Origin: Anopheles merus
Taxonomy: Eukaryota; Arthropoda; Insecta; Diptera; Culicidae
DNA: 64,000 nucleotides
Reading direction: 5' to 3'
Assembly (NCBI RefSeq): GCF_017562075.2
Contig: NC_054081.1
Coordinates: 16,648,542 to 16,712,541 of the forward strand
Positions 12,098-22,656 of this stretch are shown here, piece by piece. Under the pieces are notes generated by a model that made no database searches, was not told the DNA's origin, and saw nothing but the letters and a program-made list of their open reading frames with translations. Within the stretch, counting starts at the first letter, position 1. Each line of letters starts with the position of its first letter. A program made the translations under genes and the position numbers.

Positions 12098-12554
12098 CCC
12101 AAATAGCCAGCTCAAACTATATACAGGCGGTCCCCGAGATACACGGTTAATGGGGACCGAAAACGGCCGTAAAAAACCGCGTATCTCGAATTTCCGCGTA
12201 AGTCGAATCTCGTGATTTCCAGCCAAAATATCACTAATTTTCGTGCAATTTTGCAAGTAGGGGGTTGTTTTAGCTACCAAATTGATTATTTGATATGTTT
12301 CTACTGAATTGAACAGTTTTTAACCTTTTGAAATGGTATTTCACATTCGATCAATACGGAAATTATTTGGTATTTCACAATGGATGTGTCATATCAGTAA
12401 AATTTGCTCAAAGAACTGTCAAATTGGAAAACCGCGTATCTCCGAATCCGCGTATAAGAGGTACCGTGTATCTCGGGGACCGCCTGTAGTTGATTTAAGG
12501 CTGTTTAACAAAAAATCGTTCCAATATCGTACTTTGTGGCTGATTAAGAGATAT
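12098..12554 (+). mobile_element. MITE family A fragment (CCCAAATAGCCAG end), interrupted
   Basis: It starts with CCCAAATAGCCAG and follows family A (compare 22657-23321): after the inserted element at 12122-12488 the sequence resumes with gttgatttaaggctgttt...ggctgattaagagata, then stops where family B begins. It is a truncated copy hit by two later insertions. Confidence 0.7.
12122..12488. mobile_element. MITE family C, TA-type, with TACAGGCGGTCCCCGAG ends
   Basis: Terminal inverted repeats of about 25 bp: TACAGGCGGTCCCCGAGATA at the left and its complement ending CGGGGACCGCCTGTA at the right. The interior repeats the motif cgcgtatctcgaat. The element sits in a family A copy, and comparison with intact family A gives a TA target duplication, as for Tc1/mariner-type MITEs. 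Confidence 0.75.
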
Positions 12555-13146
12555 CTCAAGTATCATAAATGCACTGAACGACCTCTGAACGGGTTCTACA
12601 CGGATCAAGCTTTCAATCTAAAGGGAATAAAAGAGACTTCGTTTAGCGGACGGTGAATGACTGATGCATTCTAAAAATAGCAACAAAAAAAAGCCGGTGA
12701 TACACCATCTATTGGTTATACAATCACACAGCGGAGCTTTACTCGCTTGGAGGAGAGCTTTCTCATTCCCTCTGTACTGTTGTTTGGTTTTGTATTGAAG
12801 TTATGCATCGCTAGAACTAGAACGGCGATACAATTGCTTAATTACTAAACTCCAATGTAAACCACCAGCACTGAAGCAAATGAGATTTGAGTAACGGTCG
12901 TTGGTGTCGATACTCACGTATCTGACAAACCACGACCATTGATATAGATTTTTGCTCGGAAAGTTAGAAGGCTATATAGGTTGTGATAAGATGAAGCTAG
13001 GCGAAACACATTTCAAGAAAAGGACAGCAATATAATGATGAGTTGCAACACGCCATCTATTGAGCAAACCAATGAAGCTATGAAGCTTACGTTTTTTATG
13101 GCTATTTGATTTTCCACTCGTTTATGCTTAATGTGTGACACTTGGG
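12555..13146 (-). mobile_element. MITE family B, diverged copy in reverse orientation
   Basis: About 592 bp that align throughout with the complement of the family B copies at 23585-24173 and 24653-25240. Shared blocks include the CTCAAG/CTTGGG ends, GAATGCAT-type and ctagaactagaacggcgatac blocks, and the ends of the TIRs. It is clearly older (many substitutions) than the copies in the 23-25 kb nest. Confidence 0.75.
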
Positions 13147-14167
13147 TTCTTGTACTGAGCGCAAGTGATTTCAATATCTTCATGTAAAATTTAACGTATA
13201 AAATCAATGAAAAAATGATCTTATGGTTTCTAGATCAGTAAAATAAAACAAATCTATGATTTTCGGTAGTAAAAATAAAAAATAATCTGTAGTTTTGGGG
13301 TGCTCATCTGTGAATCGGCATATACATCGGCAGGAATACAGATAAATCCGAATTTCTGGTCACTCCGCTGGAAGGGTAATTTTTGAAACAGCTACACCAG
13401 CCGCTAAGCATCTTGGTTTGGGCGGCCGTCAGACCGAGCCGTCAAACGCCCAGCGGGGAGCAGCTTCCAGAACGACAGCTGTCACCTCGGATCCGGGAAA
13501 GGTGTACGTGTCTCTCGGCGCAGCGGCACTGTTGTGTGCGTGCACTTTTATTTTCCCCCGAAAGTAGAATCGGAACCGCCGTCGAGGCGTTAGGAAAATA
13601 GTGTGTGTTTTCCCCGGGCGCCTTTCGCTGGCACTTCCTTTTTCCACGCGGTTTGCGCTGCCCTGACGTGTCCGCCGGCTCTTCCGGTGCAGTGAAACCC
13701 ATTTTTGCTTGCGGTCCGGAAATTCTCCGCCCTGCTGTGACCAGCGCTTGCCGTAGTGGCATCTTCTTCCCCCCTTACTCTTCCCGCCACCACTCTTGCA
13801 GCGTTTGCATGTGATTTTATTGTTATTTTGGATGAGCCGGGTGAACTTTCCAGCGCCTGAGAGGAGAAATTGACTCTATCGCTACAAGGGACCGTTTGGC
13901 TGTCCTTTTCTGTTTTTCCCGACCGTATTCCGCGGCGTGTTTCGTTTGTGGACCGCTTCCGGAAGGGAGCGAGAGAGAATAAAACCAGTCGGTGGGAAAT
14001 CAGGCTACAGTATTGTCATCACTTTTCCACCCTAGCATCATTCCTTCCCAGTGCACCCTTCGCCCCAGATAGCCGGGCGTGTGTATGTGTGTGTGTGTAT
14101 ACCGAATTCCTGTATAGTTCCGCAGCCCCTTGGACGCATTGGGAAATAACAAAACATCAAAAGCAAC
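13147..14167. other. Upstream region of ERp44
   Basis: The last 800 bp are more GC-rich than the flanking DNA and hold a short GT run near 14086-14099. This is probably the promoter and 5' leader of ERp44. The small open frames here show no family features. Confidence 0.5.
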
Positions 14168-17100
14168 ATGGCTACCAGTGTAAAATTAGTGTTATTTAAT
14201 TATTTAATGGTAAGTAGCCGGGAAGGCGAATGGGATCTTCCTCACTTAGCGCAGAAATAATAGTCTGCCTACATTTGTTTCCGCCCACCGTGTGCTAAAT
14301 AGGTTTCTGGGTGTGCGTTTCCCATCACCACCTGTCCCTAGATGGTTAGTCGTGATTTGCTCAAACAACCATTTAATAAAGCTGCCGCGATGGAAGCGCA
14401 AAACCATCACTTGCGAAGCCAGTCTTACGTTAATATCCACTTTCTGCTTCATTTCAGGTTGTCGTCATGTTCTACAACCCGTCGAACAGTGGAGCCGTTC
14501 AGCTGAACAGTGAAAACATCGACATGACCCTCGGTGCGTATATAATTATAAAATCACCCTCCCGGGCCGCTGCCAACCGGACATCAAAGACACCACCCAG
14601 GCCCATTATCGCGCCTTACAACTCGTCAAAAAAGCATTGTCTCTTGTGTCTATCACAAAACAGTTATCTGCGATATCGTCTACCCATTCTGGGACTCAAT
14701 CGTTTGTTCTTATCATTCAATTTTTGCGCAAGTGCTTTAAAATGAAAGAAAAAAGCCAAAATGATCGTACAAGAGAATAACCGATTAAATGAGCCCATAT
14801 ATCAGGCAGGGGATGGTTTATTTCGTACCTGCAATTTTTTTGTTATTTTTTTTTTTGCCCATTTTAAAATGACGCACCGGCTATATGTCTTGTTTGAACA
14901 AGTGTTGCACGGCACCGGCACATTGCTGAAATGGGAGGGACAAGGATTGAAACGGTAGAAATAATTTTTACTTTTAATTATTTCCAGCATCCAATGAGCT
15001 AGTTTTGATCAACTTCTATGCCGACTGGTGTCGGTTCAGCAACATCCTACAGCCAATCTTCGATGAAGCGGCAGAAAAGGTGAGTCGAAAAAAAAAAACA
15101 AGATAAAGCATTGAATACAGTCCCTACGGCAAGCACCAATCAACCGCGTCCGAAGGAAATTGCCCCAAAAAATCAACTATCAACTGGCGGAAAGGATAGC
15201 ATTTGTAGCTCAGAATGAACATAGGATTGTTGCTTCAATCAACGCGCTTGGAATAGCCTAGAAAACGCTAATCCAAATAGAACAACACACACTGTACAGA
15301 GTAGTGGTGGAAGCTCGGAATTGGACCTACCCGATTCAATTCCGGAGCAGATTCCGGAATCGACCTTGGAATCACAATTTGCTCCGGTAACGGTATCAGA
15401 ATTGGAATAAGCTCTGGAATGAGAATCCGTTCTTGAATTCAAATAAGAAATATCAGACGCAAAATCAGTCCGGCAATGTCCATTAGAAAGGGTCGTTTAC
15501 AAGTAAATTTTGAATCTTTGCGGCTATATAAATACATCAAATACATTAAATAGCATCATTGGATCCAAACGTCAATTCTTATGGAGATACAGAAGCCGAT
15601 TCTGATTTCGGAGCCAATTCCGATTCCTAACCGATTCCAATTCCGGGACCGATTATGATTCCGGAGCCAATTCTGGAGCTGATTCTTATTCTGCAGCCTA
15701 TTCCGATACCAATTCCGGAGCCGATTCCGGAATTGATTACATAAATTAATTCCGGACCTACTTTTCGGAATCGATTCCGGAAATTGATTCCGGATCTACT
15801 ATCCAGAATCAATTCCGAAACTGATTCTGGACGTACCATCAGGAAACTGATTCTGGACGTACCATCTGCAATCGATTCCAGAAACTTTCGGAACTACTCG
15901 GAATTGATTCCCTCGAAAACTTAATTTTTCCCATCACTAGTACAGAAGATCCCCGATAAACACCGGTTTTGTAATACCGTGCCTTTCCTCCTGTCCTCCT
16001 TCCAGGTCCAGGCAGCATTCCCCGATCCAGGCAAGGTGGTGATGGGCAAGGTGGACTGTGACCGTGAGTCGTCCGTCGCGTCCCGCTTTCACATCACCAA
16101 ATATCCCACGCTGAAGGTGCTGCGCAACGGGCAGCCGACCAAGCGCGAGTATCGCGGGGCGCGCACGGTCGAGGCGTTCACCGAGTTCATCAAGAAGCAG
16201 CTCGAGGACCCGATCCGGGAGTTCCAGAACATCAAGGATCTGGAGCAGCTCGACTCGAAGAAGCGAATCGTGGTCGGATACTTCGACCGGCGCGACATGC
16301 CCGAATACAACACGTTCCGGCGCGTCGCCACCAACCTGAAGGAGGACTGCCAGTTCCACGTGGGCTTCGGCGACGTGGTGCAAGCGCTGCATCCGCCAGG
16401 TAAATGACGTTCGTTTGCTTTATCCATGTTTTTCTCTCTTTGGTGATATCTCTGTAGTCTTTCGGATGTTACTAACAATTTTGCTCCATTTCCTTTCCAC
16501 TGTTTTGAATGCAATTCACGGGGGAAAAACAGGATACTCAACAAGTACGTGCCGTGTGTGTGTGTGAAACTACTTTAGTTTGAAGAAGCTGCTTTAGAAA
16601 ATGGACCCTTTTGTACTGACGTTGGCTGATGCATTGATTGGTTTTTTTTCGGTTTCGTTTTAGGTCATCCCATCATCGTGTTTCGGCCGGACGTGGCCGT
16701 GTCGAACGAAAACGACGAAACGTACATGGGCGATCTGAAAAGCTTCGACGAGCTGAACATCTGGGTGCAGGAGAAGTGTGTGCCGCTGGTGCGCGAAATC
16801 ACGTTCGAAAACGCGGAAGAGCTGACCGAGGAGGGGCTACCGTTCCTGATTTTGTTCTACGCGCCGGGCGACCTGGAGTCCATCAAGGACTACAAAGCAA
16901 TCGTGCAGATGGATCTCATCTCGGAGAAACGTAAGAACCATTTGTGCTTCGCTATGTGCCTTTGATCCTTCTGGGCCGTGTTTGACCGTTGTTTTCTTCC
17001 CCGACAGAGAACGTAAACTTCCTCACCGCCGACGGTAAGCGGTTTGCGCATCCGCTGCACCATCTCGGTAAGACGCAGGCAGATCTGCCACTGATTGCGA

Positions 17101-17481
17101 TAGACTCCTTCCGCCACATGTACCTGTTCCCGAACTTTAAGGACATTTACGTGCCCGGCAAGCTGAAACAATTCCTGAACGATCTATACAGCGGCAAACT
17201 ACACCGGTAAGTGATGCGACGAGGCAAAACAAAACAAAACAATAGTCAATCCAGCGTGCCTTTAAGCCGGATAGCTTTGCTGCGAGCCGTGCTAACGATG
17301 TTTTATGTGATGTCCTCTTCTTTCCTATTCCAGTGAGTTCCATTATGGTCCAGAAAAGGACACGGCTGCTGATTCAAACGCGATTGAGGACAGCAAAAAC
17401 CCTACGACGCCCCCGGAATCGACGTTTAAAAAGCTTGGCCCGTCGAAAAATCGATACACCTTGCTGCGCGACGAACTTTAA
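14168..17481 (+). CDS. ERp44: Endoplasmic reticulum resident protein 44 (ERp44), seven exons
   Basis: Exons 14168-14209, 14458-14533, 14988-15079, 16006-16399, 16664-16930, 17008-17206 and 17334-17481 total 1218 nt, 405 residues, nearly the human length. A signal peptide (hydrophobic LVLFNYLMVVVMF, cut near residue 28) is split by intron 1. The first thioredoxin domain carries FYADWCRFS, the single-cysteine CRFS site (Cys54) diagnostic of ERp44, followed by KYPTL with the cis-proline. The b and b' thioredoxin folds follow, with CVPLVREITFENAEELTEEG and IDSFRHMY, then a C-terminal tail ending in the ER-retrieval signal RDEL. ERp44 forms mixed disulfides with Ero1 and unassembled secretory proteins and returns them from the early Golgi. 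All splice sites are GT-AG and the frame closes without gaps. An optional 12-nt exon at 16533-16544 is discussed in the findings. Confidence 0.95.
15302..15939. mobile_element. hAT-like MITE of degenerate GGAATCG repeats (copy 2)
   Basis: It starts TAGTGGTGGAAGCTCGGAAT, ends TTTTTCCCATCACTA, and has an interior of degenerate GATTCCG/CGGAATC units with two nested direct repeats (gattctggacgtaccatc twice near 15825-15862). It is flanked by GTACAGAG (15294-15301) and GTACAGAA (15940-15947), an 8-bp duplication with one mismatch. It fills most of ERp44 intron 3 and ends 66 bp before the exon 4 acceptor. Confidence 0.75.
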
Positions 17482-18345
17482 GAGCGGAAGGAACCAGCAC
17501 CAGCAGACCCCACGGCCCGTGCGTCGACAGTGTTGCAGCGCTGTGTCACAACGGGCCGCAAACCAACCATTTCCAGACCAGCATACCGTACAGCAGCAGG
17601 AGAGGTAGCCCCGATCCCCGGAAGGTAATGCGCGCGCGCCTACAGCAAACTGTAGCTATAAGAATTGTAGGGAAATCAGCATCGGAACCGTATCAACACC
17701 TGCCCGATAACGGTGCTGCGGTAACAGTGGAGGGAACAGCGTATTTGCCTCATGATCACCATATCTGGAACAGAATCTGCATCTTCCTTTTTTTCGTTGT
17801 TCAATTCAATTTTTGCTCACTTATTGCTTCGCCGGTGAGTGATAAAGAATTAGGACGGCAAAACCAAGAGCTTCTCTTACGAACTTCTCTGTTTTATGTT
17901 TAGCGTCTTTGCGGCGATAGCAACACTGGTTGGTTTCTAATGCTACAACATATTAGTGAGAAATACATTAAAAATAGCATTTAAAAATACGACGTCGTGT
18001 TTGTGCAGGGCATATATGGATTACCGCAGGGGGTCGGAGTTACCGTATTTTTGAAAAAATGCGTTCACTGTTCCACAACCACCTTTCCCTAACCCTCCCA
18101 CTTTTCCTGGATGCGCATCCGGTAGCAGAAATGCAACATACAAAATAGTCAGTCGTGTTGCACATGTGTAGAATTATTATGAAGAAGAGGAGGAAAAGAA
18201 GAAGAAAAAAACGACGAAAGATGTGTGTAATGCATTTTATGTTAACTTTTGTTTTTTGTGCTGTGAGCAAACACTACTGGAGGGGCGAATGAGTTAGACG
18301 AGGAGACGCAAGGGCGTAGGAGCAAACAAATTAAATAAACGAAGG
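17482..18345 (+). other. Probable 3' UTR of ERp44
   Basis: About 860 bp from the stop to an AATAAA at 18334-18339. It contains a purine-rich run (gaagaagaggaggaaaag) near 18181. No coding frame is evident. Confidence 0.5.
18334..18339 (+). terminator. Candidate poly(A) signal of ERp44
   Basis: AATAAA within aaattaaataaacgaagg. It is the first canonical hexamer I noticed downstream of the RDEL stop. Confidence 0.45.
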
Positions 18346-19070
18346 AATTCGAAACATGATACGGTGTGGCCCCAGGGCCACAGCCTCTCACACATCTGTA
18401 GGCACGAGATGGTGTCCCACGCTTCTCAAAAGACAGGTTCGAGTTTACAAAAATTGAAGAAGAAGAAGAAAAAACAAGTCTGCAGCTTTAACGATATTGC
18501 GAGGGCATACCAAAAAATGCTTCCCGTCCCAGCACGAAGCATTCAATAATTTGTGCTTTTTTTTTTAATTTAGCGTACCCTAAAATCCGCAATTCACTCC
18601 GTATACAAGCAGGAATTGGTTTGTGCAATGAACGGTCCACGCAGATGAAGGCCAATAGTAGTCTGTTTTCTTAAATTTCGCTTTAAAAATGCATCTAAAA
18701 ACTAGCTCGTCACCTTATCCGGAAAGGGAAAGGAAATAATAGGAGGAAAGCCCTCCCAACATTGAGAGTAATGTAATTGATTTGTTCAAATTGCTCCAGC
18801 TTCCGCTCCGACAAATGATTGAGATCAGTTTCAAGCCAACAGAAAAGCAAAGAGGTTGTTATCAGGATTAAATCGAATCTAAATCTTAAAGGAAAAATAG
18901 CATAAAACCGACTTGTAATAAGGCTATTACAGCAAGGCTTTCAGTAATAAGACAACTATACAGTATTTCCCATCGTGTGTTCGTCGTGTCGATCTCTGGG
19001 ATGGAAAGAAATTATAGGTAAAAGTGCAGGAAAGTACATCGGCGTTGCGGTTTGCAAAAATACATTATGG
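18346..19070. other. Intergenic, nothing recognised
   Basis: It begins with a short perfect palindrome (gtggccccagggccac, 18365-18380) and a GAA-rich run near 18460. No gene or clear repeat family is seen. Confidence 0.4.
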
Positions 19071-19304
19071 TAGTGTTGGGTTTCAAGAATTTTTCGTTGA
19101 GATTCATTCATATGAATCTTCAGTTCTTCATTCATATGATGAATCTCTAAAGATTCACGAATCTTCAATGTGCCACAATGCCAATCTCTTAAGATTCATA
19201 AATCCAATAAAATCCATATCTCCAGGAATTCATGAATCTTTAGAGATGTATGATGATGTATTTCAAAATATTTAATTTGCCCAATCCCACCTAAAAATTG
19301 ACCG

Positions 19305-19380
19305 TTGTGGGTTCAAACTTCGCATGGACTGTCTCTCACCGTAGCAAAACAAGCTACCCAGCTGCGTGGTACTTTCCAAG
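19305..19380 (+). mobile_element. Possible tRNA-SINE fragment
   Basis: The piece gtgggttcaaacttcgcatgg resembles a Pol III B box and the downstream region of a tRNA-derived SINE. It lies inside the 19071-20221 element. It is short and degraded, so the call is weak. Confidence 0.3.
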
Positions 19381-19418
19381 AAATTTAGAAAGAAGTCCTG
19401 TTCCGTCAAGAAGGCGAA

Positions 19419-19500
19419 CCCAAGCGACAAAATCGACGCACTCTCAGGTTTACTGATCTATTGGGTAGAATGAGAAAGCATGTCGATTTTGTTAGTTGGG
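19419..19500. mobile_element. Tiny MITE family H (CCCAAGCGACAAAATC ends), copy 1
   Basis: 82 bp running from CCCAAGCGACAAAATCGAC to GTCGATTTTGTTAGTTGGG, near-perfect inverted ends of about 19 bp. The same unit occurs at 37248-37334. Confidence 0.65.
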
Positions 19501-19874
19501 GAATAATAAATACCTCAAGCTTTAAGATATTTTTTTAAATTTATGAATTTTTAGTGATTCGTTAATCTTTCGAGGTATACAAATCTTTAGGTATTCATGA
19601 ATCTTTAGAGATTTACGAATCTTTGAAAATTCATGAATCTTTGACATTCATGATTTTTTTCCAACTGAGATTCAGATTCATTGAATGATTCCAAAGATTC
19701 ATTCAGATTCATTGAATCATTCCAAAGATTCATTCAGGTTCATACGAATCGGAATCAGATTTACTACACTATACTAGTGTAGGGTAAATCTGATTCAGAT
19801 TCATGGATCTAAATGTATCTTTAAGCTTGAGTTTCTTATAATTCTTTATGGAGTAACAACTTACGTGATCATGT

Positions 19875-20000
19875 GAGCCTATACAGGCATTCGAGACTTC
19901 TTAGCAAGTAGCACGCATCCGGATAGTTTGTTATGCTACGGGGAGACGGTCCATCCGAGGCTTGAACCCACGACAGGCATGTTGTTGGGCGGGATCGCGT
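19875..20000 (-). mobile_element. SINE200-like tRNA-derived SINE fragment
   Basis: On the minus strand it carries ATGCCTGTCGTGGGTTCAAG, a B-box-like segment, followed by the same downstream order (ggatagtttgttatgctac on the plus strand) as the clearer copy at 25800-25985. It is degraded and embedded in the GATTC-rich element. Confidence 0.5.
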
Positions 20001-20221
20001 AAATTCAGTATTCCGATAGATTCTTGAGTCCCTGGATTAAAATGGATTTATAGATTCATAAATATTTGAAGATTCATAGATCTTTCGTTGCATGGTAATT
20101 CATGAATCCTTCGAGATTCTTGAATCTTTCGAATCTTTAGAGATTCATTAATCTTTAAAGATTCATCACTGAAGATTCATATGAGTGAATCTCAACGAAC
20201 GATTCATGAAACCCAACACTG

Positions 20222-20660
20222 CACTATACTCTGTGTTACGTTCAGTGATTGTGAATGGTTTTCCATTTTCCGTGCGTTTCCCCCACAGTCACCATCTCAC
20301 GCCTGTGAGTTTTGTATGCCACGGAACGTCTCACGCAATGAGCTGTGGCGTGCTGCTTAACATAAAGCTTGATTTGACAAGTAATAAGCGAAAATTCAGT
20401 TCAACATTCCAAGTGCGCAGACGTTTATTTTAGGTAACTATAGCAAACAAAAAAATATTGTTAACTTTGCATACGAAATTCCTGCTCAGCTCACCTTGTT
20501 ATATACATCTTGACCGCTTCTGGGATGTTTACATCGCTAGCAGCAACGACAGCGGAACGAGAAAGAAGAACAAAGAAAGAAGAGGCTGAGATAAACAAAA
20601 GTCCAAACGTACGGATCACTTCGTGCCGTTATGAGTCATCAGCAGTAGCTCTTCTAAACA
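20222..20660. other. Upstream region of OSTM1
   Basis: A short intergenic gap that should contain the OSTM1 promoter and 5' leader. No distinct motif is recognised. Confidence 0.4.
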
Positions 20661-21809
20661 ATGGCGAAACCGTGCGTGATAGCGTTTTGTGCTGTGATTG
20701 CGCTGTAAGTAATGTGCACAGTTGTAAAAATCGCATCTTTGTTGCACCTATTTCCCATACCCATTGTAAATGTGCCATTGCGTTTTATTTTCTTCGGCGT
20801 TTTTGTTGTTGTTGTCTTCAGCTCCTTCTCGTGGGAAGTTCTCGGCGAGCAGGAATGCAACGAAATACACCGGTTTCTGAAAGCAGTGGAGAAGCTGATG
20901 GTATCGCTACCGGACCATACCTATCCCGTCTTTAACCTGTGCACCAGCCCGAAGGCAATCGAGGACTATCACAATGCCACCGCGTTCTACCGGAACGTGA
21001 CGCAGTCGCCCATCTGCCAGCGGTACCTCGTGCAGAACCGGATGAACGTGTACGAGACGATCTACAACCAGCTGACCGGGCTGTGGAGCTCGGCGAACTG
21101 TGACGCCTGTGCCGGGGCGGTGAACGAAACCGCCGAGTTTATGCGCCTGTCGACCGTGCTGGACCACTGCATCGTCGTGCATGCCGCCAGCCCGTGCGAG
21201 TTGTGCGCGGATGATTATCAGCGCGTGCAGGACTTTTACGCCCGACTGGACAAGGCGCAGCACGGACCGGACCGGCTCTGCTTCGACATCGCGGACCGGA
21301 TGAACCAGACGCGCCGGTCCTGGTCCGGCACGCACAACTGCTGCAACGACAAGCGCCGCTCGATGGTGGCGTTTGCGTCGGTCGCGTCGGTCGCCTGCGC
21401 GCTGCCTCTGCTGTTCTACGCGGTCATGCACATGGTAACGGTGCGGCAGGAGGTGCGCCGGCTTAACCTGCTGACCGCAACGAGCGGGGGAGGCGCTCGG
21501 TGCGAGGAACGATCGCAACCGTCCGGCTCGTCGGTCCAGCGGCCGGGCAACGGTGTGCTGCGCCAGCCGGAAATGGAACGTATCGCCGAGACGGACGCTG
21601 ACGACGACGAGGAAGAAGAAGAAGAGCTAAAGACGCAGGCAAGTTACGGGTCAGAGAGCGGGACAGCAAAGGAGGACGCCACCAAAATCAACAATCTCGA
21701 CGTGAAGGTTAGCAATCTGATCGACATTGCGGGCCCGCAGGAGGAGCACACGATACCGCTACCACCGGCCCGGACGGACGCATCAGACGACGAAAGTCTG
21801 CTGCAGTGA
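20661..21809 (+). CDS. OSTM1: Osteopetrosis-associated transmembrane protein 1 (OSTM1), two exons
   Basis: Exons 20661-20704 and 20822-21809 (GTAAGT...CTTCAG, phase 2) give 343 residues, close to the vertebrate length. An N-terminal signal peptide (residues 1 to about 23) is followed by a luminal domain with many paired cysteines and N-glycosylation sites (NAT, NVT, NET, NQT). Family landmarks are YETIYNQLTGLWSSANCDACA, and RMNQTRRSWSGTHNCC just before a single transmembrane helix at about 197-219. The cytosolic tail of about 120 residues is highly acidic (DADDDEEEEEEL near its middle) and low in complexity, longer than I expect for the family. In vertebrates OSTM1 is the obligate beta subunit of the lysosomal chloride/proton exchanger ClC-7; the same partnership is inferred here. 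ER or lysosomal targeting is consistent with the signal peptide. Confidence 0.9.
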
Positions 21810-21988
21810 GGTGGATAAGGGCGGTAGAGCGTTAGGAAGTAAGCCATGTTACAGTTTTGCGTTTTTTTTCGATTTTGCTACAGAATCATTCGAATCATTC
21901 CCGGTCGGATTGGGCGAAGTTCAGTCCATAATTCGACTGGCCACAACCAAAAACTTGTAGCTGTAAAAAGCGATAGAAACGTTGGAAA

Positions 21989-21994
21989 AATAAA
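21989..21994 (+). terminator. Candidate poly(A) signal of OSTM1
   Basis: AATAAA 180 bp after the stop codon, giving a short 3' UTR that ends before the transposon nest. Confidence 0.5.
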
Positions 21995-22282
21995 CGATTG
22001 AACTCTCGATCGTATCGTTGCGGCGTGTTTGAAACTCCTCGTGAGAACGGTTGCCGTGTGTGCGCATCGCAAAGGAAAGAAATTGTGTATGGGTAAACGG
22101 GGCAAAATGGGCACTCTCTATTAAAGCATTATTTCACGGCAAAGAAACATTCCAAGGCTCAAAATGTATTAATCCCGTGTTCTATGAATACCATGTAAGT
22201 TTTATAGCCCGTAATTAACAAATAACTAAGAAAAATACATGATAAGATTCAACAATTTTTGTCACTTTAAAATAAGCTCTAA

Positions 22283-22592
22283 GGCCCGTGTCTGTGCTCC
22301 ATCGCATGCGATTTTATCGCACGTGCTGTCAAACGCTTTTTCGTATAATATTGCGATTATTTGGATGATTTTAATAATATAACGATTATGAAAAATTAAG
22401 TTGAGATTGTTCCTACAAAACACCACACATTTAGTTTGACAGATAAAATCGGATGCGGCGTCCGACGAAATCAATTTTTTTTGATTCCGTCGTACGACGA
22501 AATCGCACGTCCGACGTTATCTGTCAAATCCCATATAAAATTTTGACAGGCCTTCCGATAAAATCGCATCCGATGGAGCACAGACACGGGCC
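22283..22592. mobile_element. MITE family E, TAA target duplication
   Basis: 310 bp with inverted ends GGCCCGTGTCTGTGCTCCAT...ATGGAGCACAGACACGGGCC, flanked on both sides by TAA (22280-22282 and 22593-22595). The interior carries inverted gcgattttatcgc motifs. TAA duplication suggests a PIF/Harbinger-type MITE. It sits inside the left part of the family J copy. Confidence 0.75.
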
Positions 22593-22656
22593 TAAGCAAT
22601 GTCACAGGAATGCGTGGAAGTTTTATGTCGTATACAGGTAGACCCCGAGGTACACA

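Larger units (their letters stand above)
19071..20221. mobile_element. 1.15-kb hAT-like element with long terminal inverted repeats and GATTC-rich interior
   Basis: The left end (AGTGTTGGGTTTCAAGAAT, then CGTTGAGATTCATTCATATG) is matched as an inverted repeat at the right end (CATATGAGTGAATCTCAACG... TGAAACCCAACACTG) over about 50 bp with few mismatches. The interior is a mass of degenerate gattcatgaatctttagag units in both orientations. Flanking octamers (CATTATGG and CACTATAC) agree at only 5 of 8 positions, so a target duplication is not proven. The ends and repeat architecture resemble the GGAATCG family but the sequence differs. Confidence 0.65.
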
